This document shows positions 47,461-56,599 of a stretch of DNA of 64,000 bases, one piece after another (the first letter of the stretch is position 1; the number at the start of each line of letters is the position of its first letter). The translations under genes and the position numbers were made by a program. This stretch comes from Rhodalgimonas zhirmunskyi. Lineage in GTDB: Bacteria; Pseudomonadota; Alphaproteobacteria; Rhodobacterales; Rhodobacteraceae. The stretch spans positions 806,001-870,000 of the forward strand of contig JANFFA010000001.1 of assembly GCA_030848925.1 (NCBI GenBank). The letters run 5' to 3'. The notes below the pieces were generated by a model. That model had not been told where the DNA came from. It did not search any database and saw only the letters and a program-made list of their open reading frames with translations.

Positions 47461-50395
47461 GGGCGCGCCCTCCGTCCGGGTCAAAAAACTGTGGCGCGAC
47501 GACTTCGCAGGTGGTTTCCACCCCGCGCAGGTGATCGACCATGCGGATCTCCTCGCCGATCCGGTCCGGCCCGCGCACGAGGAAGCCCAGCGCGATGGCA
47601 TGGCCCAGCGTCGGCGAGAAACAGGCCGAGGTGATATAGCCCTGATCGTTCATGCGCGTCGCTTCTGCATCGCGGTCGAACAGATGCGCCCCGGCAAGCA
47701 GTTGCTTCACCGCGCCGGTGGGCCTGAGGCCGATCAATCGTTCGCGATCCGGGGCCATCAGGCCGGGCCGTTCCGAGGCCGTTTTGCCGATGAAGTCCTT
47801 TTTCTTCGACATCATGCCCTGCATTCCAAGGTCAAAGGCGGTGGTGCGCCCGTGCAATTCGGCATGGGTGAGCAGGCCCTTTTCGATCCTGAGCACGTTG
47901 AGCGCCTCCATCCCGTAGGCGCCACCCTGCATCGCCTCGGCCCGTGCTTTCAGCAGGTCGAACAGCGCCGCGCCATAGCGCGCGGGCACGGCCAGTTCAT
48001 AGGCACGCTCGCCCGAGAACGAGATCCGGAACAGCCGCGCCGGGGTGCCCTTGATGGCAACCGGACCGCAGGCCATGAAGGGAAAGCCCTCGTCCGTGAC
48101 CGCGTCATCGAGCAGGGTGTTCAAGAGATCGGTAGAACGCGGGCCAGCGATGGCGAATTGCGCCCATTGCTCGGTCACCGAGGTCAGCGCCACGTCGAGA
48201 TCGGGGCGCAGGGCTTGGGCGACGAACTCCAGATGGCGCATGACCGGCCCTGCCGCTGCTGTCGTCGTGGTCATGACATAGTGCCCCGGGGCAAGGCAGG
48301 CGGTGGTGCCGTCGTCCAACACATGGCCATCCTCGCGCAGCATCAGGCCATAGCGCACGCGCCCCGGTTTCAGGGTCGAGAACATGTTTGTGTAGACGAA
48401 ATCGAGGAATGCGCCCGTGTCCCGGCCCTTGATGTCGATTTTGCCCAGCGTCGAGACATCGGTGATGCCAACATGGCTGCGCACCATCGCAACCTCTCGG
48501 TCGCAACTTTGGCGCCAGTGGGTTTCGCCGGGGCGCGGGAAATACGAAGGCCGGTGCCAGAGGCCCGCCTCAACGGTGGGCGCGCCCGCCTTCAGCGTGG
48601 CGGCGTGAGAGGTGGTGAGCCGTTCGGGGGCAAAGCCCTTGCCCTGCCCGCCCGCGCCCATCGCGGCAAGGGTGGTGGGTGCGTAAGGCGCACGATAGGT
48701 CGTCGTGCCGGTTTCGGGGATAGAGCGCCCGGTGGCGTCGGCGAGGATCGCCAGCGCGCCGATGTTGGAGTTCTTGCCCTGATCGGGCGCCATGCCTTGG
48801 GTGGTGTAGCGCTTCATGTGTTCGACGGATTTGTAGCCCTCGCTCGAGGCGAGTTTCACGTCCTTCACCGTCACGTCATTGGCGAAGTCGAGCCATGCGC
48901 GCCCCTTGCCCATGCCACTGGCCGGCACGGCCCAGAGCGGGGTGATGGCATAAGGCGCATCCTCGGCTGTGGGAAGGTCGGTCTGGGCGTGTTTGAGGCC
49001 CAGAACGGACAGCGCGTCGCGTGCGGCGGTCAAGCCGGCTTCGAGCGCCGCGTGAGTTGAAAAGCGGCCAGTGACGGCACCTGCGGGGATCAGGCCCGGG
49101 ATGGCGTCAGGCGCGGGCAGGAAGGCGGCGGTTTTGGCGTCCCAGCGGGGCCGCGCGCCCATGTGCGACGTGAGGTGCAGCGTCGGGTTCCATCCGCCCG
49201 AGACGGCCAGCACATCGCATTGCAGCCGGTCCGTGCCCGATTGCGTGGCGATGGTGATCGCTTCGAGCGATTTGCGCCCGGTGGCATGGGCCACCTGCGC
49301 GCCGGGGATAAAGCGCACCGGAAGCGTGCAGGTCGCATCAGGGCGGCTGTCGATCAGGGCCGCGATGTGCACGCCCTTGTCCAGCAGGTCCGCCGCCGTG
49401 CGATGGGCATCGTCGTTGTTGCCGAAGATCGCCACGGCCCGGCCCGGCACCACGGCGTAGCGGTTCACGTAGCTGCGCAGCGCCGAGGCCAGCATGATGC
49501 CGGGGCGGTCGTTGTTGGCAAAAGCGATAGGCCGCTCGAGCGCGCCGGTGGCAAGGATGGCGCGTTCGGCGTTGATGCGCCAGAACGCCTCGCGCGGGGC
49601 ATCATTGGGGGCGGCGAGGTGCATCGAGACCCGCTCGACCGCCGAATAGGTGCCGTGATCATAGGCGCCAGTGATCGTGGTGCGCGGCATCAGGCGGACG
49701 TTGGGCATGCTGGCAAGTTCGGCCACGGTGTGGGCGGCCCAAGCGTGGGCCGGGGTGTCGTCAATCGACAAGGTTTCCGAATTGAGGCGGCCACCCATAA
49801 GCGCATCTTCATCGGCGAGGATCACGTCCGCCCCGGCGCGCCCTGCCTCGAGCGCGGCCATGAGGCCCGCAGGCCCGGCACCGATGATCAGCAGGTCACA
49901 ATGGGCGAAGGCCTTTTCATAGCGTGTTTCATTGGCCTGCCCCGAGAGCGCGCCGAGGCCCGCGGCGCGGCGGATGGCGGGTTCGTAGAGCTTTTCCCAA
50001 AAGGCCCGGGGCCACATGAAGGTCTTGTAATAGAAGCCCGCGCCGAGGAAGGGCGCCAGCAGGTCGTTCGCCGCAAGTAGATCGAAATCGAGCGAGGGCC
50101 AGCGGTTTTGCGAGCGCGCGGCGAGGCCATCGAACAGCTCAAGCGTGGTGGCGCGCAGGTTGGGTTCCTGCGTCGGGCCGTGGCCGAGGGTGACAAGCGC
50201 GTTGGGTTCCTCGGGGCCGGCGGTGAGGGGGCCGCGCGGGCGGTGATACTTGAACGAACGCCCCATGACGCGCTGACCGTTGGCCAGAAGTGCGGAGGCC
50301 AGCGTATCGCCAGCGTAGCCCTGATAGCGGTGGCCGTCGAAGGTAAAGGTGAGCGGTTTGGCGCGCTCGATCAGGCCGCCCTTGGAAAGCCTCAT
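47453..50395 (-). CDS. soxA: Sarcosine oxidase subunit alpha
   Basis: A 980-residue SoxA. The N-terminal part (Y-A-G-D-T-L-A-S-A-L) resembles a ferredoxin-like domain, the central part has the NAD-binding L-I-I-G-A-G-P-A-G-L and FAD/NAD-disulfide-reductase features, and the C-terminal 400 residues are the GcvT-like folate domain (R-S-H-V-G-I-T-D-V-S-T-L-G). The heterotetramer demethylates sarcosine to glycine, passing the methyl to tetrahydrofolate and producing H2O2. The start at 50395 overlaps the soxD stop (ATGA). Confidence 0.94.
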   Translation of the reverse strand: MRLSKGGLIERAKPLTFTFDGHRYQGYAGDTLASALLANGQRVMGRSFKYHRPRGPLTAGPEEPNALVTLGHGPTQEPNLRATTLELFDGLAARSQNRWPSLDFDLLAANDLLAPFLGAGFYYKTFMWPRAFWEKLYEPAIRRAAGLGALSGQANETRYEKAFAHCDLLIIGAGPAGLMAALEAGRAGADVILADEDALMGGRLNSETLSIDDTPAHAWAAHTVAELASMPNVRLMPRTTITGAYDHGTYSAVERVSMHLAAPNDAPREAFWRINAERAILATGALERPIAFANNDRPGIMLASALRSYVNRYAVVPGRAVAIFGNNDDAHRTAADLLDKGVHIAALIDSRPDATCTLPVRFIPGAQVAHATGRKSLEAITIATQSGTDRLQCDVLAVSGGWNPTLHLTSHMGARPRWDAKTAAFLPAPDAIPGLIPAGAVTGRFSTHAALEAGLTAARDALSVLGLKHAQTDLPTAEDAPYAITPLWAVPASGMGKGRAWLDFANDVTVKDVKLASSEGYKSVEHMKRYTTQGMAPDQGKNSNIGALAILADATGRSIPETGTTTYRAPYAPTTLAAMGAGGQGKGFAPERLTTSHAATLKAGAPTVEAGLWHRPSYFPRPGETHWRQSCDREVAMVRSHVGITDVSTLGKIDIKGRDTGAFLDFVYTNMFSTLKPGRVRYGLMLREDGHVLDDGTTACLAPGHYVMTTTTAAAGPVMRHLEFVAQALRPDLDVALTSVTEQWAQFAIAGPRSTDLLNTLLDDAVTDEGFPFMACGPVAIKGTPARLFRISFSGERAYELAVPARYGAALFDLLKARAEAMQGGAYGMEALNVLRIEKGLLTHAELHGRTTAFDLGMQGMMSKKKDFIGKTASERPGLMAPDRERLIGLRPTGAVKQLLAGAHLFDRDAEATRMNDQGYITSACFSPTLGHAIALGFLVRGPDRIGEEIRMVDHLRGVETTCEVVAPQFFDPDGGRARD

Positions 50396-50670
50396 GCCGT
50401 GCCCTCCGCTTTGGCGACATCGCGGGCGAGCTGCACTTTGCGCACCTCGTGCGTCGTGGTGTGGCGGGTGACCACCAGCCACGCGGCGCAGCCCTGTTCA
50501 TGATACCAGAGTTCATCGCGCCACCCGGCGGGGTTTTCACGCAGGTGCAGGTAAGTATTCCATGCCTCGGGGCCCGCGTCCGGATCGGGACGGGAAAGCG
50601 CCACGGCTTCGCCCTGGTAGGTGAATTCGCGGCGGTCGCGGGCGCCGCAGAGGGGGCATGTCAGGCGCAT
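50392..50670 (-). CDS. soxD: Sarcosine oxidase subunit delta
   Basis: A 92-residue zinc-binding SoxD. C-P-L-C-G near the N terminus, with a later H-x-x-G-C (Y-H-E-Q-G-C), gives the Cys/His metal site. The conserved W-N-T-Y-L and G-W-R-D-E-L-W-Y-H segments identify it. It is coupled to soxA. Two secreted paralogous genes separate it from soxB, unlike the usual compact soxBDAG. Confidence 0.92.
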   Translation of the reverse strand: MRLTCPLCGARDRREFTYQGEAVALSRPDPDAGPEAWNTYLHLRENPAGWRDELWYHEQGCAAWLVVTRHTTTHEVRKVQLARDVAKAEGTA

Positions 50671-50722
50671 GGGGGCCTCTTGGGACAGGTGTTTGACAGG
50701 CAGGTCTTCGGCGAGCGGGTCT

Positions 50723-51142
50723 TCAGCGGCATTTCGTCAGCCTCGCGGCATGGATCAGGCGGTTCTTGCGGTCATAGGTTGAAAGCTGCACCTCGCCGCC
50801 GCGCTGGATGAAGGCGCGGCTGGAAGAGCCCTTGCGGCAATAGAGATCAGTCATGATTTTCGGATAGGCCTTTTTCAGCCCCTCGCGGGCGGCGCCGGGT
50901 TTCTGCATCTCGGGCGCGAGGGCGGTGAAATCGTAGCCCAGGATCTTGCCCTTGGACCAGACGCGGCGCAATTGGCCCGCCGAGGTGCGCTTGCCCTCCT
51001 GCGGTTTGAGCACCTTCACCGCGCGGGCGGCCTCGCGCGCGAGGTCCGCATCGCTGGCGGCGTGCCCGGCGATGGGCTGCATGGCCAGAGCGAAACCCAG
51101 TGCGACGAGCGCGTCGCGTTTCCGTATTACTGGCCCCCACAT
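50723..51142 (-). CDS. Secreted hypothetical protein, paralog of the upstream lipoprotein
   Basis: About 139 residues from ATG 51142, which overlaps the stop of the preceding paralog (TAATG); ATG 51151 is an alternative. A signal peptide is present (A-L-V-A-L-G-F-A-L-A-M, then G-H-A). The C-terminal 35 residues (Y-C-R-K-G-S-S-S-R-A-F-I, R-L-T-K-C-R) match the neighbour, with two conserved cysteines. The family is not one I can name. It lies between soxB and soxD on the same strand. Confidence 0.65.
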   Translation of the reverse strand: MWGPVIRKRDALVALGFALAMQPIAGHAASDADLAREAARAVKVLKPQEGKRTSAGQLRRVWSKGKILGYDFTALAPEMQKPGAAREGLKKAYPKIMTDLYCRKGSSSRAFIQRGGEVQLSTYDRKNRLIHAARLTKCR

Positions 51143-51585
51143 TACCGGCATCCCGTCAGCCGACCGCCCGAAAGCAGCGTGCCATCGGCGCCGCGCACCA
51201 CCACCTGAATCGCGCCGCCTTCATCAAGGAAGGCGCGCGTGCCGGTGCCCTTGCGACAGAACTTGGTGCCGAAGGTTTTCATCGTATCGGCCTGAAACCG
51301 GGTCTGTTCGCGCTTGGCGACGGCAGTGAGCGCCGGGTTCATCCGGTTGTCGAAAAACACCGTGTTGCCGCGCGAATAGACACGTTCGAGAGTGATCCCC
51401 GGCGCGACCTGACGCCCGACGCCGGTTTGCGCGCGGGCCTTCACCCGGGCGATCGTGGCGGCAATGGCGGGGGTGGCAGGCTTTACCCCCGCGGCGGCGG
51501 CCTGCTCTGCCGTCGGTTCGGGGGACATGCAGGCCGTGAGCGCGGTGGCGAGAGCAAGAGCGGCGAAGGGTTTGAGAAGGGTCAC
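51142..51585 (-). CDS. Putative lipoprotein, paralog of the downstream secreted protein
   Basis: A 147-residue protein whose signal peptide ends in a lipobox-like L-T-A-C-M (Cys near residue 19). The C terminus F-C-R-K-G-T-G-T-R-A-F-L ... R-L-T-G-C-R is paralogous to the next gene. The N-terminal 60 residues are Ala/Pro/Thr rich. The function is unknown. It follows soxB by 26 nt and is coupled to its paralog (TAATG). Confidence 0.7.
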   Translation of the reverse strand: MTLLKPFAALALATALTACMSPEPTAEQAAAAGVKPATPAIAATIARVKARAQTGVGRQVAPGITLERVYSRGNTVFFDNRMNPALTAVAKREQTRFQADTMKTFGTKFCRKGTGTRAFLDEGGAIQVVVRGADGTLLSGGRLTGCR

Positions 51586-51611
51586 TCGGTCGTCCTTTCA
51601 CGGATAACGGG

Positions 51612-52865
51612 TCAATGCAGGTTATGCTGGCTGCCGGTGGCTTCTTCGTCCATCAGCCCTTGACCGGTTTCGAACCGGTCGAGGCGGAAGCGCGCGGCGG
51701 CCTCGTGCGGGCGGCCCGTGGCCATGAGATGCGCCATGCAATGGCCCGAGGCGGGAACCGCCTTGAACCCACCATAGCACCAGCCGGTGTTGAGGAAGAG
51801 CCCATCGATATGGGTGCGGTCAATGATCGGAGAGCCATCGGGCGACATGTCCATGATCCCGCCCCAAGAGCGCAGCAGTTTCGCCCGGCCGATCATCGGC
51901 ATCAGGGCCATGCCCGCCTCGATCACATGTTCGGCGGTGGGCAGGTTGCCGCGCTGCGCATAGGAGGCATACATGTCGATATCGCCGCCAAAGACCAGCC
52001 CGCCCTTGTCAGACTGCGAAATGTAGAAATGCCCCATGCCGAAGGTGACGACAGTATCGAGCACAGGTTTCAGACCTTCGGTCACGAAGGCCTGTAGCAC
52101 GTGGGATTCGATCGGCAGACGCATGCCCGCCATCGCCGCCACCTGCCCCGAGCGGCCCGCCGTGATCATGGCGACCTTTTTCGCGCGGATCGGGCCGCGT
52201 GTTGTTTGCACCCCGGTGACGGCACCGTTTTCGATGTCGATCCCCGTCACCTCGCAATTCTGGATCAGGTCGACGCCGCGCTGATCGGCGCCGCGGGCAT
52301 AGCCCCAGGCCACCGCATCGTGGCGCGCCGTGCCGCCGCGCGGGTGATAAAGCCCGCCGTAGATCGGGAAGCGGGCATTGTCGAAATCGAGGAAGGGCAG
52401 CATCCGGCGCACGCCCGCGCGGTCGAGCAGGATCGCATCGTCGCCCTGATTGATCATCGCGTTGCCGCGCCGGGCCGCCGCATCGCGCGCGCCGTCCGAG
52501 TGAAACAGGTTCACGATGCCGCGCTGCGAGTGCATGACGTTGTAGTTGAGTTCCTCTTCCAGCCTTTCCCAGAGCTTGAGGGAGTGGGAGTAGAATTCGG
52601 AATTGCCCGGCAGGCCGTAGTTGGCGCGCACGATGGTGGTGTTGCGCCCGATATTGCCGCCGCCGAGATAGCCCTTTTCCAGCACGGCGATATTGCTCAT
52701 GCCGTGCTGGCTGGCGAGGTAATAGGCGGTGGAGAGACCATGACCGCCGCCGCCGATGATTAGCGCGTCATATTCGGGTTTGGGCGCGGGATCGCGCCAG
52801 TGGGGCGCCCAGCCGCGATTGCCGGTCAGGCCTTCCTTCAGGATCTTCAGGGCGGAAAACCGCAT
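51612..52865 (-). CDS. soxB: Sarcosine oxidase subunit beta
   Basis: A 417-residue SoxB. A dinucleotide motif Y-D-A-L-I-I-G-G-G-G-H-G-L-S near residue 32, then L-G-G-G-N-I-G-R-N-T-T (FAD contact), and T-A-R-H-D-A-V-A-W-G-Y, whose His is the likely covalent FMN site by analogy with characterised heterotetrameric enzymes. It forms the sarcosine-oxidising site. The start ATG 52865 (M-R-F-S-A-L-K-I-L) matches the family; an in-frame upstream start adds 23 unsupported residues. Confidence 0.94.
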   Translation of the reverse strand: MRFSALKILKEGLTGNRGWAPHWRDPAPKPEYDALIIGGGGHGLSTAYYLASQHGMSNIAVLEKGYLGGGNIGRNTTIVRANYGLPGNSEFYSHSLKLWERLEEELNYNVMHSQRGIVNLFHSDGARDAAARRGNAMINQGDDAILLDRAGVRRMLPFLDFDNARFPIYGGLYHPRGGTARHDAVAWGYARGADQRGVDLIQNCEVTGIDIENGAVTGVQTTRGPIRAKKVAMITAGRSGQVAAMAGMRLPIESHVLQAFVTEGLKPVLDTVVTFGMGHFYISQSDKGGLVFGGDIDMYASYAQRGNLPTAEHVIEAGMALMPMIGRAKLLRSWGGIMDMSPDGSPIIDRTHIDGLFLNTGWCYGGFKAVPASGHCMAHLMATGRPHEAAARFRLDRFETGQGLMDEEATGSQHNLH

Positions 52866-53457
52866 GCGCCGGTGCCTCGCGCTTTTGGGACGGGTGTTGG
52901 TTTCGAGTGAACCAACTCCTGACCAGAGGTGCAATGGGGGGCGCCGGGCTTCGCGGTGCTTTTCGACAGATTCATGTCAGCGCGCGACTTCGGACGCCGG
53001 ATTGGCGGCATGTCGCGCGCCCGGGTTTCATCGGGCAGCACCGGGCGGCAAGGACAGGAGCGCCGCGCGCGGGAGTATTTAGGGAAAAATGAAAAGGATG
53101 AGAGTGAAAAGGTCACGGGGGGCGATCCTGCGTGGCAGGTTCACTGCCGTGGGCGCGTGGGGGCGTGCAATCGCGCCGTAGAATACGCCATGAAATTGCC
53201 ACGTGATTCGGATTCATGCGCGACTACACCGGATTGCGGCGCGACATTGTTCGGGGCCAAGGGGTATTGAGCGCGCAGCCATGCGATTGTCGCCCGAGCG
53301 GAAACCCGCGCTGCGATGAGACCGGGTTTTCGCCACATTTCCGCCCAGAAGTTGTGGCAATTTTTAAGCAAATACGTCTGAGGTCAGGCCGGTGGGGGCC
53401 TGCCTGATTTTGGAGCCCGATCTCGGGATTAGATTTTGATACTTGGAAGGTATCGCC
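52866..53457. other. 592-nt divergent non-coding region between soxB and the first TadG-like gene
   Basis: No supported gene. It holds copy 3 of the dispersed motif (53071-53096), two adjacent GATTC sites (53205-53215), and a weak stem GCCACA/TGTGGC followed by AATTTTT (53335-53373). Short plus-strand reading frames exist but look like artefacts of the repeat. The soxB and tadG promoters must lie here. Confidence 0.5.
53071..53096 (+). repeat. Copy 3 of dispersed intergenic motif
   Basis: GAGTATTT, AGG, GAAAAATGAAA on the plus strand, as in the copies at 3365-3389 and 46834-46857. Confidence 0.6.
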
Positions 53458-55086
53458 ATGATAGGTTTGCTGCCGCGGATCCACACGAGACATGCCGACA
53501 CGGGCGTGCGCCGATTTGCGCGCGACGAGAGCGGCGTGATGATCGCGTTCTCGATCTTCTACTTCCTGATCATCCTGTTGATGGTGGGGGTCGGGGTTGA
53601 CCTGATGCGCTTTGAAATGGAGCGGACCAAGTTGCAGAACACGCTGGACCGCGCCGTTCTGGCCGCGGCGGACCTGCAACAGACGCAGGACCCGACGGAC
53701 GTGGTGCAGGATTACTTTGACAAGGCGCACCTGAATGCGACGCTGGCGTCCCCGGTGGTTGTCGATCAGTTGAACCGACGCACGGTGACGGCACAGGCCG
53801 AAAGCAGCATCGTGACGCAATTCATGCACATGGTGGGCATCAACACCCTGACCGCGCCGGCGCTGTCGCAGGCGGAAGAGTCGATCGACGGGATCGAAAT
53901 CGTGATGGTGCTGGACGTATCTGGATCGATGGGGAGCAACTCGCGATTGGTCAACCTGAAGCCGGCGGCGCGTGAATTTGTTGATACCGTGCTGGACCTT
54001 GCGCCGGCGGGTGAGGTGACGATTTCCATCGTGCCCTACAATACGCAGGTGAACGCCGGGGCCAGCCTTCTGGCGCGCCTGCCCGTCACCGCCGAGCACA
54101 GCTATTCCAACTGTGTCGTGTTCGACGCGGCGGATTTCGACGATCCGGCGTTCTCGTCCTCGGGGGGGAATGTCCAGCGGGCGGCGCATTTCGACGTGGA
54201 TTATACCGATGGGTTCAACCTGCCGGTTGATGGGTCGGAACTGCGTTCGCCGGTGTGCCCGCGCGGCAGCAATTCAGAAATCCTTGTCATGAGTGACAAC
54301 CAGACCGCGCTGGATGCCAAGATCAACGGGTTGACGGCGGGGGGGTGGACCTCGATCGACCTGGGGATGAAATGGGCGGCGGCGCTGGTTGATCCGGGTA
54401 GCCGCACGACGATCAACGGGTTGATCGCGGATGGGGTCGTAACCGCAACCAATGCGAACCGGCCAGTGGACTATGACGAGCCCAATATCCTGAAGGTGAT
54501 CGTGGTGATGACGGATGGCGAGAACACCCGCCAATACCTGTTGCGCGATGACCTGCGCAGCGGCAATTCGGACGTGTGGCACAATGATACCACCGGCACC
54601 TATTCGATCTGGAACGCGGCGCAGGGGCGGTATTTCGTGGTCAGTGGCAGCGGCGGAAGCTGGAGAGACCATCCGTTTGGTGACGGGGCGGGTGAAAGCG
54701 GCAGCGCACGACGGTTGGAGTATCCCGAGCTTTATGCCGCGAACACCGTGCGCGAGGTGGCGCTGAACATTTACCGCCCGATGTATCGCAACCTTTATGG
54801 CTATAGCGCGGGCAACACCCTTGCGCAGCAGGACTGGATCACCAACGCCTATTCGACGATGGGAGAGGCGACCAAGAACACCCAGTTGCAGCAGGTGTGC
54901 GGCGCGCTGAAGGACGAGAACGTCATGATCTATTCGATCGGGTTCGAAGCGCCCACTGGCGGGCAGGACGAGTTGCGTGATTGCGCAACGACGCCGTCGC
55001 ATTTCTTTGATGTGGACGGGCTTGAGATTCGCGATGCGTTTCAATCCATCGCCGCCTCGATCGCGCAGCTGCGCCTGACGCAGTAG
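53458..55086 (+). CDS. TadG-like pilus-associated VWA-domain protein (copy 1)
   Basis: A 542-residue protein. Residues about 20-65 form a Tad/TadE-type prepilin-like segment: R-R-F-A-R-D-E-S-G-V then a hydrophobic helix and D-L-M-R-F-E-M-E-R-T. A von Willebrand A domain follows (about 150-400) with an intact MIDAS: D-V-S-G-S, a downstream T-S-I-D, and V-V-M-T-D-G. Four cysteines flank the VWA (S-N-C, P-V-C-P, Q-V-C, D-C-A), so disulfides are likely. The C terminus H-F-F-D-V-D-G-L-E-I ... L-R-L-T-Q is shared with two paralogs. The start is ATG 53458, 7 nt after GGAAGG. It stands alone; no TadE gene follows. Confidence 0.87.
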   Translation: MIGLLPRIHTRHADTGVRRFARDESGVMIAFSIFYFLIILLMVGVGVDLMRFEMERTKLQNTLDRAVLAAADLQQTQDPTDVVQDYFDKAHLNATLASPVVVDQLNRRTVTAQAESSIVTQFMHMVGINTLTAPALSQAEESIDGIEIVMVLDVSGSMGSNSRLVNLKPAAREFVDTVLDLAPAGEVTISIVPYNTQVNAGASLLARLPVTAEHSYSNCVVFDAADFDDPAFSSSGGNVQRAAHFDVDYTDGFNLPVDGSELRSPVCPRGSNSEILVMSDNQTALDAKINGLTAGGWTSIDLGMKWAAALVDPGSRTTINGLIADGVVTATNANRPVDYDEPNILKVIVVMTDGENTRQYLLRDDLRSGNSDVWHNDTTGTYSIWNAAQGRYFVVSGSGGSWRDHPFGDGAGESGSARRLEYPELYAANTVREVALNIYRPMYRNLYGYSAGNTLAQQDWITNAYSTMGEATKNTQLQQVCGALKDENVMIYSIGFEAPTGGQDELRDCATTPSHFFDVDGLEIRDAFQSIAASIAQLRLTQ

Positions 55087-55110
55087 GTCCGAGTGGCCCC
55101 TTAAAGACGT

Positions 55111-55147
55111 AAAACCGCCCCGGAGCATGAAGCCCCGGGGCGGTTTT
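55111..55147. terminator. Bidirectional terminator between tadG copy 1 and glutamate dehydrogenase
   Basis: A perfect 13-bp stem AAAACCGCCCCGG/CCGGGGCGGTTTT with an 11-nt loop; T-runs on both strands fit convergent transcription. Confidence 0.9.
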
Positions 55148-55162
55148 CATTCCACGAGAGCG

Positions 55163-56599
55163 TCAGAGACCCTTGGCGCGGTAACTGGCCGCGACCCGCT
55201 CGATCGCGACGAGATAGGCCGCCATCCGCAGGTCGGGCACATCATCGCGGGCGTGCCAGACCTCGCGCATGGATTGGTAGGCGATGCGCATGGTGTCATC
55301 GAGGCCCGAGCGGACCAGTTCAAGCTCGTCCGCGCCGCGCAGATATTTTTCCTTGAAGCTGTCGGACAGCGACCATTGCTTACCCATGCTTTCGGACAGC
55401 GCTTCGAGTTCGTCCACCACCAGTTGGTGGCGCGCCTCTTCCTGACGCCGTTGCATCCGGCCAAAGCGGATATGCGAGAGGTTCTTGACCCATTCGAAGT
55501 AGGACACCGTCACGCCGCCCGCGTTGGCATACATGTCGGGGATGATGATCGTGCCCTTTTCGCGCAGGATGTCGTCGGCCCCGGCGGTGATCGGGCCATT
55601 GGCGGCCTCGATGATCAAAGGCGCCTTGATGCGGGCGGCGTTTTCCATCGTGATCACGCCTTCGAGCGCGGCGGGGATCAGGATATCGCACTCCGCTTCG
55701 AGCACGGCGGCGCCTTCGGCGTGGTGCGAGGCATCGGGGAACCCTGCCACGCCGCCATGACGCACGAGCCACGCGTGGACCGCATCCACATCAAGACCGT
55801 TTTCGTCAAACAGCGCGCCGTCGCGTTCGATGATGCCGATGATCTTTGCGCCGTCTTCCTGCTGGAGAAACTTGGCGGCGTGATAGCCCACGTTGCCAAG
55901 GCCCTGCACGATCACGCGCTTGCCGTCGAGCTTGCCGGACAACTGCGCCTTGGCCACGTCTTCGGGATGGCGGAAGAATTCACGCAGGGCGTATTGCACC
56001 CCCCTGCCCGTCGCCTCGACCCGGCCATGGATGCCGCCGGCGTTGAGCGGCTTACCCGTCACGCAGGCGCGCGCGTTGATATCGGTGGTGTTCATGCGCG
56101 CGTATTGATCGGCGATCCAGGCCATTTCCCGTTCGCCCGTGCCCATGTCGGGGGCTGGGACGTTCTGACTTGGGTTGATCAGATCGCGCTTGGCCAGTTC
56201 ATAGGCGAAGCGGCGGGTGATGAGTTCAAGCTCGTGCTCTTCCCATTCGCGCGGATCGATGCGCAGGCCCCCCTTGGAGCCGCCAAAAGGCGTTTCCACC
56301 AGCGCGCATTTATAGGTCATCAGTGCGGCGAGCGCCTCGACCTCGTCCTGGTGGACGTTTTCGGCGTAGCGGATGCCGCCCTTGACCGGCTCCATATGTT
56401 CGGAATGGACCGAGCGGTAGCCGGTGAAGGTGTGAATATGACCGCGCAGGCGCACGCCGAAGCGCACGGTATAGGTGGCGTTGCAGACGCGGATTTTCTG
56501 TTCCAGCCCCGGCGGCAGATCCATGATCGCCACCGCCCGGTTGAACATCAGATCAACGCTTTCGCGGAATGTCGGTTCGCGCGTTTCATCATAGGTCAT
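55163..56599 (-). CDS. Glutamate dehydrogenase (Glu/Leu/Phe/Val family)
   Basis: A 478-residue dehydrogenase. P-F-G-G-S-K-G-G-L holds the catalytic Lys, V-P-A-P-D-M-G-T-G is the substrate/metal loop, and V-Q-G-L-G-N-V-G is the NAD(P) fold. It interconverts glutamate and 2-oxoglutarate plus ammonia. The start ATG 56599 follows GGGAGGGG; a longer in-frame start (56692) is unsupported. It is convergent to tadG copy 1 and divergent from copy 2. Confidence 0.94.
   Translation of the reverse strand: MTYDETREPTFRESVDLMFNRAVAIMDLPPGLEQKIRVCNATYTVRFGVRLRGHIHTFTGYRSVHSEHMEPVKGGIRYAENVHQDEVEALAALMTYKCALVETPFGGSKGGLRIDPREWEEHELELITRRFAYELAKRDLINPSQNVPAPDMGTGEREMAWIADQYARMNTTDINARACVTGKPLNAGGIHGRVEATGRGVQYALREFFRHPEDVAKAQLSGKLDGKRVIVQGLGNVGYHAAKFLQQEDGAKIIGIIERDGALFDENGLDVDAVHAWLVRHGGVAGFPDASHHAEGAAVLEAECDILIPAALEGVITMENAARIKAPLIIEAANGPITAGADDILREKGTIIIPDMYANAGGVTVSYFEWVKNLSHIRFGRMQRRQEEARHQLVVDELEALSESMGKQWSLSDSFKEKYLRGADELELVRSGLDDTMRIAYQSMREVWHARDDVPDLRMAAYLVAIERVAASYRAKGL

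Noticed and set aside
47189-49060. Long open frame (623 codons) antisense to soxA/soxG
   Set aside because: It is a codon-bias shadow of soxA; the composition is His/Arg/Gly-rich with no domain.
52907-53270. Short plus-strand frames between soxB and tadG copy 1, one containing E-Y-L-G-K-N-E
   Set aside because: The peptide comes from translating the dispersed intergenic motif; no ribosome-binding site or conserved domain supports a gene.
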